From positions 69,162,679 through 69,226,678 of the forward strand of contig JAMXBB010000011.1 in the NCBI GenBank assembly GCA_024138015.1: a stretch of 64,000 bases of DNA, given 5' to 3'. Source of the DNA: Lumnitzera littorea. Taxonomy: Eukaryota; Streptophyta; Magnoliopsida; Myrtales; Combretaceae. Positions within the stretch are counted from its first letter, which is position 1; the number at the start of each line of letters is the position of its first letter. A program made the translations under genes and the position numbers. The notes beneath the pieces are model-generated. The model had not been told where the DNA came from, did no database searches, and saw only the letters and a list, made by a program, of their open reading frames with translations. Positions 22,400 to 35,300 of this stretch are shown one piece after another.

Positions 22400-23640
22400 T
22401 GATATCAGGCAAGTATACCTATCAGTTTTAATATAGCGGATGTGGGTCCGAGTGGATCCTTCAGAGACTTTAAGTACTAGTATTAACCTTAGCTTTATTA
22501 TCTAACCGGAAAATTGTGATGAGTTGAATGAATTAAAAATACTGAAATTAACAAACTAAACTAATTATGAGACTTGATTAAGCAATTTAGAAAGCAATAA
22601 AACTAAGAACGACTTTAAGTATGCAATAACATATTTAGGAATTATTTCCCCTAGTGTTTAACATGTGACCGCTTAAAATATATTCAATTCAATTTCTATT
22701 ATTCTTGACCGGAGGGATTCACAATTAAAGTTAATACCTTTCTCAAGCATATTAACCCTAATCCTAAATTATTTACCGAAATCTCTTCACTTAGTAATAT
22801 AATTTAGAATTGCATTAATGTATAATGAATTCCCACACAAACAATCAACTTTCCGGAAGAAACATGTATCTTATCTCTAAGTATACATGTAATTCTCTCC
22901 AATTATGCCTATATCTTATTACACATGTAATTTCTCAATCATCATGCATAATATCATAAATTGATACCCTAGAAATATCAATTAACAATTAAATAACATA
23001 AATGAATCAAGAAAAGATAGAAACTTTATTGAAAATTATAAATCAACTCAAGAGTCACATGAAACCCTAGGTTCCATAATCCTAAATACACGAATTCTAA
23101 GCTATCATAATGAAACTAAAAACGAGTTTCATCAAAAACATAAAATAAAACATGAAAAACCCCTTTGGTTGATGAAAAATCTTTTCAATCTTGAAGTTGG
23201 TGTTGCTTTCGCCTTTTTCTTCTCCTTCTCCTCAAGTGTCTTCTCTTCTCCAATGTCTCATATGTCTTGTGAAACCCTAATATGTCCTTTTGTAATGTAT
23301 TGTAAGGTTTTCGTTTTCATCACCAGATATGGCCTGGGACATGGCCGTATCCCCAGGTCGTGTAACTTTCTAACCCTGGCAAATTTTCCTGCATGGACAC
23401 AGCCTAAGGACATGGTCATGTCCCAGGCTGTATAACTTCAAAACTTCATAACTCCTTCATTTGAACTCCAAATTGAGTGAAACTTCATTCCTTTTCTTCG
23501 TTTTCAATCCTAGAACGCATTCAAACCTTGAAATCAAAATTTTACTCAATTAAGTATCAATTTCTTTAAAAAAAAACCAAAAATGTAAGGGAAATACTAT
23601 AAAATCACCATGTGAAATATGTTTAAAATAAGAGTTATCA
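22400..23640 (-). mobile_element. C1: solo LTR of family C, inserted in element B
   Basis: 1,241 bp, starting TGATATCAGGC and ending GAGTTATCA on the plus strand. It is the reverse complement of C2 (28097-29361) across its length. No internal domain or second LTR accompanies it. The flanks GAGCC and ACCTT are not a target duplication, so a rearrangement or recombination between two copies is likely. It carries the family's short palindromes around GGGACATGGCC (23335-23345). Confidence 0.78.
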
Positions 23641-24661
23641 ACCTTCCTGTTCTATTGTTCGACACTAGTCTTCGAGCTCACAACTTCAACTTGGCTTTAG
23701 TAGATGGTCTTCCTGACTCGATTTGCACTAGGTTGATCAATTCACAACTTCAACTTGGTTCTTCGACTATCCCAACGAACCACTCCCAACCTAAACCACC
23801 TCAAACAAATGACTGCAGACTTAGGAGAATAGCAGTTGTTGCACCCCCTCTACCACCACAATCATCACAAAGTAAGGTCCCTCGTGCCCGTTCTAGCCTA
23901 CGGTGGCATACCCTTCCTTCATTTAGCTCATGTCACCATGACGACCCTAAGAGGAAGTCCCTCTCACATTTGCAAGCAACCAAAGATCACCCAACCTCTT
24001 AGAAAACTCAACCAAAAAGCACCAGAGGGCCTATAGAAGTTACTTAAGTACTTAAAGCCCACGAAGACAACCATTGTAAGGTAAAGTGACCCTTTACATC
24101 CCTTAATTTGTGCTCACAAGCCCCACCAGTGGGGTAAAGCCTAAATATCAACACTTTCCTGCTCAAAAGGATTACCTAATCTCAACACTCTAAGAGTAGA
24201 AGAATACATAAGAACTAAGATTAGAGGAAGACAGAATGAAAGAAAATAGTCCCTATAACTCCCTTACATAGTAAAGTAAAGAAGAATCCCATCCATCTAC
24301 ATGTCACCTACCAACCCATCTAACGGTCAGGGAAGAATAAGAATAGAAAGACAAGCATTTATGCAAAGTAGCAGTTTCCCCATGCAATTAATGATATGCA
24401 TGTGTAGTACGTTTTACAAAAGCATCATTATTATGCAACAAAAATGACACAAGCATTGGGAAGGACCAAGCACTCGAAGAGTCTTCTACCAATGGTTATG
24501 TCAACCATCGCTTCTAGAAGATTACCTCTAAAAGGACAACCCCCTACGAGGCTGATCCTAGGCCTTCAAATGGCATGGGCTTGGCCCTTCTTAAGCCCAA
24601 AATCATCAATACTCTCCTTACCGGCAAAATAGCTTGACGAGTTGGGGGGGTTGGTTAAGGT
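23641..24661. other. Element B 3' untranslated region, part 2
   Basis: Non-coding continuation of B. The phrase CACAACTTCAACTTGG occurs twice (about 23680 and 23745). Several open stretches of 60-130 codons here look like chance and show no family pattern. Confidence 0.5.
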
Positions 24662-24676
24662 AAGGTTGGGGGTAAA
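24662..24676 (+). other. Element B polypurine tract
   Basis: AAGGTTGGGGGTAAA lies directly before the TGT start of the 3' LTR; a G-run lies 20-30 bp further upstream. This is the expected plus-strand priming site for an element in + orientation. Confidence 0.65.
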
Positions 24677-25438
24677 TGTTGTTGGTCAATTCCCACCATA
24701 AGAGCTGCCAAGTCCTAAGCCCACCAAAATGCTTAGCTTAAGCCTTACAAGTCATCGAGAATCACGGCTCAAACCATATGGGCCCATCAATATGCTAATA
24801 TGAGTCTTGAGCAAGTTTGAGTCTCGTCTTCTACTTGAAAGGCCACCAGACACCCTAAATGTACCTAGCCACTATCTACAGTGCTCGCGTAAAGCTCACT
24901 CTTGTTTCGTCCAAAGACCACGATCGAAGAAGCCATTAGGTTATGAGTCGAGCACTTACCCTGTCTACAATTTAATTTCTCTTTCTTCATTTAATGCTAA
25001 TTAACCACCTATCATACGACCTATTACCTAGTTATCAAACTAAGGTAGCCACTAACCGTTGATAGGATAAGTCCATCCTTCCAGTCTCTACTAACCTATA
25101 GAGAGAAGGATGTCCCATCGATGGCTAGTCATGTGACCTCATCGAATCCTACACTAGTCAGCTAGGATCCACTACGTATCATCGATAGTAAGCACTTCTA
25201 ACCTATAAATAATTGTAAGATCTTTAGGTAAAGGGATCAGTACTTGTTTTATCCTCTCTTAGGAACTCACTCTTATCATTTTTTCTACCCTTCATCATAT
25301 CTCTCTCCTCGCTAACTTAAGCGTCAACGAGCCTTCATTGGCCTAGCCATAAGGGGTTTTATGTAGGTCCTTTGTTGTCTATAGCTAAAGGGTAACTCAA
25401 AGTTGACTCGAAAGACATAGTGGTGATTACCATTACTA
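24677..25438 (+). repeat. Element B 3' LTR (uninterrupted copy)
   Basis: 762 bp, from TGTTGTTGG to CCATTACTA. The final CA of the 5' LTR is TA here. TATA box at 25204-25211. CTTTA follows at 25439-25443 and matches 809-813. Comparing this copy with the split 5' LTR places the insertion point of X near 25360. Confidence 0.88.
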
Positions 25439-25443
25439 CTTTA

Positions 25444-26100
25444 TAATACATTTTATAACATTGTTTGTCTTATCTTGAAAATGTAAATAATAATCATATA
25501 AAGGTCTCATAAATATATTTAAAGAAAGATTTTTTATGACGCCTTCAAAGGAATGCTTATTTGTATGCTCATAAATGGTGCACAAACACCTCTTATGAAA
25601 CACCCCCCCCCCCCCCTTTGTTATGATGAATTTAGTGGTAATTTTTCATGATCTTACATATCTTAATAAAATATCCCATAACATGTATTATAATTGCAAG
25701 AAGAAAGTGAATTTATTTTTTGGGATAATTCCTACATGAAAATAATAAATGGAAAGTTTATCCTTCGATGTAATGATCTTGTATGGGTCCTTAGTGCTTA
25801 ATAGGTTAGATAGGTTTGGTTTATAGTATTAGGAACTTATGTAATATTTGATATAATGTAAGTAATGATGTAGTTTTTTGGTAATATTAATTAATTTTAT
25901 AGGTGATGGTAATATTAATAATTGCCTTAAGAACTTGGGGATGGGAAGGTAAATTCTTGTATCCATCTAAGTCCTACTCTTTCATCCTTATTGAAAAGAT
26001 ACATCTCTTCTTCTTTATATCTTTTTTCCCTCTCTCTCTTTTCTCTAACGTATTGTTCTCACCAAAGATAGTTTCTACCTTTTCCTCATAACCAAAGCCA
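25444..26100. other. AT-rich spacer with a C14 run
   Basis: No gene seen. Contains a homopolymer of 14 C at 25603-25616. Formerly adjacent to position 813 before B inserted. Confidence 0.5.
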
Positions 26101-28084
26101 AAAGCTCAAAGGAAAAATAGTACTTAAACATGGGTTCCAGAGGATTCCTGGGCTTAGGCACCTCTAATGTGAATTTTGGATGTTTGATAAAGTTTAGTGG
26201 CATAGTTGAAGAAGAGAGGCTGCGAAGAGGGCTCTAGAGAGATATTATGTCTGTAAATATTAGAGATCACAACATAATGAATTATCTCAATGTTTTCTTG
26301 ATATGTTTTTGTGTTTCTAGAAAAAAAAAATTATGACTAATCAAGAAGAACTCAAGAACTTGGGAGTTTATAAGTAACTTTCTTGAACTCATGTTTGATG
26401 CATGAAATTGTGATTAAGGGAGATGTAGATGAATGAGAGGGGTTTAAGTTGGGATATGTTAGTGATCCTGAAGTTAGGAATGTAGTTTGATGTTGAAGAT
26501 TTTGGTTTTTGCAAGTGAAATTCAAGTTTGTTGAAGAAAATTTCATGATAGGGGAAGGCTGACAAGGATCGATAAGTCAACTCACGTTTGGACCAAATTG
26601 ACTTGCCGGTTTTCCCAAAGATCGACAAGGGTTAGAATGATCCCTTTTCTATTTCGAACACTAGCTTAACGATGTTCTACACTACTGACTTGATGATGTT
26701 TGCTTAACTTCGTACAAAACTACGTTTCCTTTACTCCACTCATGTACTTATTAAATATTTTAGTCATCAAACTTGTTTTAATCAAAATTAAACCCAAATA
26801 GTTGGGATAAACACATGTTAGAACAATAACCAACCTAAGCAGATATGAATGTGACTTGAACTATAGTAGCTATGGAACTTCTTTAACTAATAATTGGTAA
26901 TAAAACTTAGATATTTATACTTCTTTTCACTCAAATTTAGTAGGAATTGATTGCTTTTTAAGCTCACTAATTCAAATATGAGGTTTACCTTGTATGTTCC
27001 TTATGTCTGTATAGACTTAGTAACTTATGTATCTAAATCATATTCATCTTTAATATGATTATGTTGTGTGTACCTAGCTAAGCCTAAGGGACCAGGAGTA
27101 CTCATGATCTTAAGGTGACAACTTGTTGATTGGTATGTAGCGTTGTCATTGGTGGAGTTGCATATCGAAAAGATACAGGTAGGTTTTAGTTAATGAATTA
27201 GACTCTAGGTTATTAGGAAGTACCAAACACCATATATTTATGTATTATATAATTATGAGTGTGATTCAGGGTTATAAGTTACCCTAAGCTTTGAGACGCC
27301 AAGGTTGTTGATAACTCTGATTTTAAACATATTTCATATAGTGATTTTATAGCATTTCCCTTACATTTTTGGTTTTCTTTAAAGAAAATGATACTTAATT
27401 GAGTAAAATGCTGATTTCAGGGTTTAAACGCGTTCTAGGCTTGAAAACAAAGAAAAGGAATCAAGTTTCACTCAATTCCGAGTTCAAACGAAGAAGTTAT
27501 GAAGTTGTGTAGAAATTTTGCCTTAGTGCAGAAAGTTACACGACCTNGTTAAAGTTAATATTAGTACTCAAAATCTCTGAGGGATCGACTCGGACTCATA
27601 TCCGCTATATTAAAATTGATAGGTGCGCTTGCCTCGTATCAGTTGTACTGCTTGTTGGACTTAAAACAAAAGATTAAAAAAAAAATGATTGGTTGTGCAT
27701 AATTTATATTTGTTGTGCATGTGCTTCATGATATTGTGTGATCATGCAGTTGTTTATGTGGTATACTTCGTATTGGCCATTTCGCTTACCTTTTGAGAAT
27801 CCTTATCTTTAGATGTATGCACCATCAGAGACTAGGATCTTTATGACAACCTAGGATAAGATTTGGCTTATAACCTAGAAGACAATGATGACTATACCTA
27901 CTACAAGGAATAATAGGAGGGATCTCATTAGACATGTTGTTTTGACTTAAAGGATTATTAATAAATGTCATATGTGTGGTTTGCTTATCTAATTGTGGAT
28001 TAATAATAGGTTTTGATCCTTTATGTATTAGTACCCGATATTGACACATGGTGCTTATAGTGTCTCGAGTTATGGGGTGTTACA
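26100..28084 (-). mobile_element. D: LTR-like relic of TGTAACACCC type
   Basis: The minus strand starting at 28084 reads TGTAACACCCCATAACTCG, the common start of long LTRs in Tekay/Del-type plant elements. Sequence of uniform character continues leftwards past solo LTR C3, which lies inside it, towards about 26100. The other terminus and a target duplication were not found, so extent and classification are inference. Confidence 0.35.
27309..27641 (+). mobile_element. C3: internally deleted solo LTR of family C, with one N
   Basis: Starts TGATAACTC and ends GCCTCGTATCA. A perfect 5-bp duplication GTTGT flanks it (27304-27308 and 27642-27646). It aligns with the first ~300 bp and last ~95 bp of C2. 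The middle ~0.9 kb is missing, and the junction falls exactly at the ambiguous base 27547. Confidence 0.8.
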
Positions 28085-28096
28085 GTATAAGATTTC

Positions 28097-29361
28097 TGAT
28101 AACTCTTATTTTAAATACATTTCACATGGTTATTTTATAGTATTTCCCTTACATCTTTGGTTTTCTTTAAAGAAATTGATATTTAATTGAGTAAAATTTT
28201 GATTTCAAGGTTTAAACGCGTTCTTGGATTAAAAACGAAGAAAAGAAATCAAGTTTCACTCAATTTAGAGTTCAAATGAATGAGTTATGAAGTTACATAA
28301 ACAATAGGAATTTTGATCAGAAAGTTACACAGTCTGAGACACAATTGTGTCCTCAAGCAATGTCCATCCAGGAAGATTTGCTAAGGTCAAAAAGTTACAC
28401 GACCTGGGGACACAACTGTGTCCCAAGCTGTGTTTGGTGACGAAAAAAGAAACTCTACAATACATTATAAAAGGACTTACTAGGGTTTCACACACAACTT
28501 TGGACATTCAAAAGTGAAGAGACTTGAAGAGAAGAAGGAGTAAAAGGCGAAAGCAACACCCAACTTCAAGATTGAAGAAATTTTTCATCAACAAAAAGGG
28601 GTTTTTCATGTTTTATTTTTTGATTTTGTTGCAATTCGTTTTTAGTTTCATTATGATAGCTTAAGATTCTTGTATTTAGGATTGTGGAATCTAAGTTTTC
28701 ATGTGACTATTAGATTGATTGATAATTTTCAATAAAGTTTCTATCTTTTCTTGATTCAATTATGTTATTTAATTATTAATTGATATTTTTAGGGTATCAA
28801 TCTATGATATTATGCATAATGATTGAGAAATCACATGTGTAATGAGATCTTGACATAATTGGAGAGAATTGCATGTGTACTTAGAGATAAAATACATGTT
28901 TCTTCTGGAAAGTTGTTCTTTTGTGTGAAAATTCATTATATATTAATGCGATTCTAAATTATATTTCTAAGTGAAAAGATTCCGGTAAATAATTTAGGAT
29001 TAGGGTTAATATGCTTGAGAAAGGTGTTAACTTTAATTGTAAATCCCTCCAGTTAAGAATAATAGAGATTAAATTTGATACATTTTAAGCGATCACATGT
29101 TAAATACTAGGGAAAATAATTCCTAAATACGTTATTACCTTCTTGAAGTCGTTCTCAATTTTATCACTTTCTAAATTGCTCAATCAAGTCTCATAATTAG
29201 GTTAGTTTGTTGATTTTAGTATTTTTAATTCATTCAACTCATCACAATTTTCTAGTTAGATAATAGAGTTAAGGTTAATATTAGTACTCGAAGTCCTTGA
29301 GGGATCGACTCAGACTTACATCCATTATATTAAAACTGATAGATGTACTTGCTTGATATCA
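28097..29361 (+). mobile_element. C2: full-length solo LTR of family C
   Basis: 1,265 bp, TGATAACTC to TTGATATCA. The flanks ATTTC (28092-28096) and ACTTC (29362-29366) match at 4 of 5 bases, a decayed target duplication. A TATA box TATAAAAG (28466-28473) sets the sense strand as plus. Two palindromes, GACACAATTGTGTC (about 28339) and GGGACACAACTGTGTCCC (about 28407), lie upstream of the TATA box. No coding domain is attached. Confidence 0.8.
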
Positions 29362-32300
29362 ACTTCTTATCTACCTACCATGTATTTGTCAAGATGCCAT
29401 TAGGTGGATCAATATAAGACACTAACCAGCCTGACCTAAAAATGATCATATAGAATAATTCCTAATAAGGTCTTAGGATAAGTTTTAGGTCTTATTTCAA
29501 AACGCTATAAGGTTTTGAGTAGGATTTTGGGATTTAAATAAAATTGGATGGGAAACCCAAATTCGATAAAAATAATATATAACAAATGGCTAATGGTTAC
29601 TATCCATATACGATAAATAAAAAATAATGAATAATAATTTTTAAAAAACTCTAACCACTTACTAAGTCATTATCTTTAAACTCTCTTGTCTCTTCAACTC
29701 ATTAGTCACTCGCTATTTCTCTTAGCTCTTTCTTATTTTGTGTCAAGTAACTGTTATCTTAATTTTCATAAAGTCATAGTTATCCACCTTCACCATTTGA
29801 TCCTTATAATATCATCATTGTTCGTCCATTGTAACTTCATTTTTTTCTCTTCTTACAAGTCAAATTATGAAAAAATATCTGTTTGATTAATTTATATAAG
29901 TATCATATATCGCAAAAGCTCAATTGACTATTGTAAAGTTAGAGGGTTATAGATAAAATTAAAAAAAAAAGAAATAAAAAAGACAAAAAAAAAACTAACA
30001 AGTTAGATTTGGTGAGACTATAGGTTCAATAATATCTTATAAAGATTGATTTTTGTATAGGATAAAAACTTTATAGGGTTTTTAAATAGATTATAAAAAT
30101 ACTATAAAATATCGTATTAAGTTTAGGTTTTTGCATAACCTATCTTAAATTAACCGAGATGGGATTAGTATGTATCCATTCACCTCTTTAGTTGAGAATT
30201 AACTATTATTAATACAATAGCTTTCTAATGGTTAGTGAATAATGGTTCTGGGATGTACCATAGAGAAGGGAAAAGCAAGATGAAAATGCATATATCCTTA
30301 CACATACTTCTTGTTTTTATTTTAATTTCTTCTAAGCCCGTACAAAAATTGAAAAATAGTATCACCAGAATTAGTTTATTGGACCGGAAGAAAAGTAGGG
30401 GTTAATCTAAGAGGGAAAGACGCAAATTTTCGTTATTTGTTTGTCGAAGGAAAATGTAAACGAATGATTTTAGCAAAAATCTTTCCATTGGCTCTACTTT
30501 TTTTTCCCTCCACTTTTTCCTTTCCCTTGTAGAAAACTAGTATGAAACGAGGGGGTAATTCATAAATTATTCATTGCCCCTCTAATAAGAAGAAAACTTT
30601 AAGAAATGATTTCACCCTCGATCATATAAATATTCCTTTCCCCCTTCGCGAGTTAAACAACTTGAAAGGGAATCCTAAGTCCCTTCCACTTTCCACCATC
30701 TTCCATTTTCGTTCCCTCATGTTCCATTCTTTCTCCTGCAAATATCCAAACACGTCAATCGCTATTTCAAATGTGGAAAAGGATTATTGGTAACGACAGC
30801 AAGATAGTGACCATTGAATATTGGTGTGGTGAGCTGATGATAGCACATGCAATGCAAGATTCTCGAGTCATTGTCCATAAGCATGGGTGGCTCCAGAGCC
30901 TTATTGAGTACCTAGCCTCGTAGGACGGCCGACAGTTAACACTATTCTCTCCTTTTTACATCTTAATTTCCGCTAGGGCCCACATCATGTCCAATCAAAT
31001 AGACATCTATATGACCTCTCCGTCCTTTTTTGCCCTTGAAATAGAATGACTAAATGAAGCACGACAAAATAAATGCCAACCCATAAAACGATTATAATTT
31101 CATTTGTCTTCAAAATTGTTATTATGGTTATACCGATTAAGCTTATAGAATACATGAGATACAGAACTAGTCATGCCTACATCCAGTCATGCTTTTTGCC
31201 TTCAGTTGAACTAAATCCAAACCAAACATATGGATGATAAAGCCAGGATGTATTGGCACGCCATCAGGCGAGTTCATATTGTTTGCGATTACTCAACTAA
31301 AAGATGCATTGTTATTACAACCTAGAAAAAGTTGTCAAAAGTTTGGCGGGTGACGATGCGTTTACCGCTTTTATACAAATACTACTACAAATTTAATACC
31401 ATACTATTAAAAAGTTAAATTGAATTTTATATTAAGTCGCCAGGTGTTAATATTTACCCTATAAAACGTTCCAAAATTATTTTGATGGTAAGTAAAAATA
31501 CTCAGTGAGCAATGAATGGCTCGACGATGCCATTTCACCGAGGTGCTGTAATTAGTTTACCGAGAGCATTTCAAGGACAAAATATGTCGTTGTTTGAGAT
31601 TACAGTTTACATACCGAAAACATGTAATTTGCGGCTATTGTTCCTTGATCCTACAAGAAAAAGATACAACTCCAGCTAATCAGCTGAAGAAATTTATATC
31701 GGTTGGCTAATGTATTAGTGAACGATCATCAACAGAGTAAAGAACATGAAGCCTTTGAGCAGAAAAAGAGGTTGGCATAAGTGAGCAAGTACTTACAGAG
31801 ACCTAAAAGAGGTTCTTGAATCGCCAGGCAGAGAATTTTTCTAATAAGTATAGTTTATACGAAGAAACTTATTAATTATCTCGTTAGTATCAAATTTTAG
31901 ATGTAAGAGTGGAGACTGGTGATCAGTTTTATTCATTTTAGAACTAAATTTATTTTAATCATGCAAAGTGTTATAACAATGGAATAATTTCTTATTCCAA
32001 TCGCTTAGTTAAGTAATCGGTATTTGATGACAAGTACTTCATTATTATTTCTCACGAGAATTTTCTCGTCCTCCCTACCAGCAACGCCATATAAGGCTAC
32101 ATAGCATCCGTGACACTGAATTTTCCGAATTTCGTCGTTAATTAATACCTAAAAACATAAGAGACCCCAAGATCGGCAGTAGCTTAGCGAATAACCCAAT
32201 CAACCGGCAACAAATGCATGTTGTCATGTTGTGGATAGGATAAACTGCACGAGTTGTACTTGAAAATCCTGAAAATTGCATAGTCCAAAACCTTTTTCAA

Positions 32301-35300
32301 AATCAATACCTAACCCATAAAAAGCTGACGCGACAATTTATTAGATATATTTAATTAATTAAAGTAAAAGTACTAGAAATTGAAAAAAAAAATTAAAAAT
32401 GAGAAAAAGCAAGAAAATTAGAAACAAAAATAAACCCTTAAATAGTTAGCAATGATTACATATATGATGGTAGATCATAATCCACTATTATAAGTAAATT
32501 ATACAACTTACTCTTAATAGTTGGAGGTCTTCTAACTCCTCGAAGGTGATGAGTAGCTACTTTCTTGAAATGAAAAGGTATAGGATAAATAAAATATGAG
32601 ATTATTTATATTCTATCTCATAAGGTATAAGTATGTAAAATTTGAAATTGAAATTTAACTTATAGCATTATAATATAAAACTCGTATTGTATCTTATAAA
32701 ATCTACGAGATATAGAATACTTTGTGGAACATATAAATTTTTTATTTCTTCTTATAAATTTAAACTTTATGTGATATCAAAAATGTAATTTACATATTAT
32801 ATTATAAGTTATTTACATCCAAAACCTATAAAACTTATAGCAAATTACTAAAATTAAAATAAAAAAGTAAATTTTCCTACCTTTATTATTTGACAAGGGT
32901 AAAAAATGGAAAAAGTAAAGTTGAAGAGAAAAGTGAGGAGGAATAAGTAACAAAATGAAAAATCTGAAGATAGAAAGGCAATATTAATTATGGGCTTAGG
33001 CTCATTTTTCTTTTAATTTTTACAAAAAAATTTATTTGGTAAAAAATATAATATTATCATTTATTAATAATTTTTTATAGATTAGATATAAGGTACTTCA
33101 AACCTATATCCTCTAATACCTTAGAATATAAGTTTTATGGTGCATATAATGTAAGAAAACCTCATACCTATACCTTAACTTTAGGAGTAGGAATAAAAAA
33201 TCTACCTTATGATTCATATTACCCATTCACAACTTAAATAATCAAGCATGATATGAGTAGGTAATAGGTATAATAAGGCTATCTGCTCACTCATACGGCT
33301 TATCACCTCTAAGTGTAAAAAAAAAATAAAAAAAAAGGAAAGAAAAAGAAAAAGGGCTTAAAAGCTTGTTAGGTTTGCAATTAGGTAATACAACTTAACA
33401 AGCTTTTAAATCTTTTCTTGTTTAAGATTTAGGTATAATGGTCGACTATCCACTATTATGCATGGGATGGATAACCTACTTATAATAGTAAGTTGCAACT
33501 TATTATAAATATGTAGGTGGTTATTAGTATAGAGTAGTTAACAATAGCTACATATGGTATCTCTTTTCTTTAATTTTTTGTGTTTTGGATTTTTTTTTAA
33601 GAAAAAATCTATACTTTTTAGTAACTTTTTACATTAGTTAATTAAATATTATCAATTAATTATCACCCTAGTCCCTAGTGTCCACGTCACATGAAATTTA
33701 CACTCAGCTTTTTGGGGGTTCAAAAAGTGGGCAGCCGATTCAATTTACCCTTGACAATAAATAATGCATAAATCGACATAACAGCAAACAAATTCTCACA
33801 TTTCCGTTTACTCTTCTCATATCAACATAAACTGTTTCACTTTGGTTTGAAGTCCTGGTTCATAGCCTCGTACTCGATCACTTGTGAGGTGGTAGATGCT
33901 TAAAATTGCCACTTTTCTTTGATTTTCCGGCTTGTAACAACTATTGATGGTTCGATCCATGAACTACTTATCCCATTCAGGTTAGCGTTAAATCGATAAC
34001 CCTAAGTTACTTCTCTCTGGACTTTCTAGCCCACTTAACACCCTACATAGAAGACATCTATTTTTTTTATTCCCCTACCTAACCACTTTATCTTGAGTCG
34101 CACCACCCATATCTCAAATAGTACTAATCGATCGCCAATATATTCCATCGTATAATAAGAACGAGCATCACAGTCTATCCTATCAAGTCACTTCATCCCA
34201 ACCATCCACTTAAAGAGACACCATTGCTTAGCTCATGACTTGATTCCTACCCGCATTAGGAGTCAACACGTGAAGTAAAAAAGGCATTATTCGGCATGCA
34301 TTATAAAGTATAAACCGATTAAATTCCAGTTTAGCAAACTAACTACAAACACAAGTTAACCGAATAGCACTAGTTAAGTTAAGCAGGCCATCTCCTGCAT
34401 CATTAAATAAGCAATTAATTAAGATTTTATTCCAAGAACACAGGGTTTAATTGATATATGTTGAGGTTCGGCCAACTAAGCCTTCTCAGCAATTGAAAAT
34501 TTCATAAACTGCCAATTGAATTAACTAAACTTCATGTTCTGTCTGCGGAACCAAATTAAAGAATGTAAAGTTTGGGTCTCATTAAATGAACTACCCCAGA
34601 TTTGGTTTCTCCTCTTACACCTAATTCGACTGCCTAAACTTTAGTTGGGTTCTTGGCTTTTTCTAGATTTTTAAGCCCTAACCATAAACTTGAACACACT
34701 TTTAGTTTTCTAATTTCTCTTTTGATCTAACTTGCATATTTATCGTTTCTAGCACTACTTTTAACCTTAATTGTCCATTTAAGCAATTATACCGATTAAA
34801 CTTTCAAATTTTCCATTCTTTATATTTTGAAAACCATTTAAGTTAATCTTACACCAACTCAAGCATTATTATGTTCATAGTTGATCCTATATTAATTAAA
34901 ATCTAATCCTTTATTGTTCACCTAATCTACATGATTAAGTTTAATCAAACAATTAATTATCCTATTTAAATCTACAATCTAGAACCTTTCTAGATTTATT
35001 GAATCTAAGAGAAGATTAATCGCCAAAAAAACACACTTAAAAGAGAAAGAAGGGCAGATGCATGGGTTACCAATTAGGCACGGCTAATTGCATGAATGGG
35101 AGCTTGAGTACCACTAGTGAATGATCCAAGGAACATGACAATGGTATGATCTATTGAAGTAGCTAAAGGTACAAGAATACCAAATAGTAAGTATCTTCTC
35201 TAGAGATAATTTCCATTTTAAACTCCCGTCTTGATCATGGTAAAACAATAGTGACTCAAAAGATGGAAATCTTCCCCTTAGCAGTAATGCTTTAAGTTAA

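Larger units (their letters stand above)
814..25438 (+). mobile_element. Element B: old Tat-like Ty3/gypsy LTR retrotransposon, heavily nested
   Basis: Seen: two direct LTR copies in the same orientation. The left is 814-1502 plus 10263-10341 (768 bp in two pieces); the right is 24677-25438 (762 bp). A perfect 5-bp target duplication CTTTA lies at 809-813 and 25439-25443. A purine tract directly precedes the right LTR. Between them are gag, protease, RT, RNase H and integrase relics in Tat order, then an antisense frame downstream of integrase. Several Tat-lineage plant elements carry such an extra frame. The span is 24.6 kb, but about 8.8 kb is element X and about 1.2 kb is solo LTR C1. A further block in the leader may also be foreign, which would leave a core near 12-14.6 kb. 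All coding parts contain many stops and frame breaks, and the LTRs differ at many positions by eye, so the insertion is old and not autonomous. Confidence 0.88.

Noticed and set aside
23169..23435. 88-codon open stretch, with a similar 60-codon stretch at 28325-28507 on the other strand
   Set aside because: Both are the same non-coding LTR of family C (C1 and C2) read in equivalent frames; the similarity reflects the repeat, not a gene.
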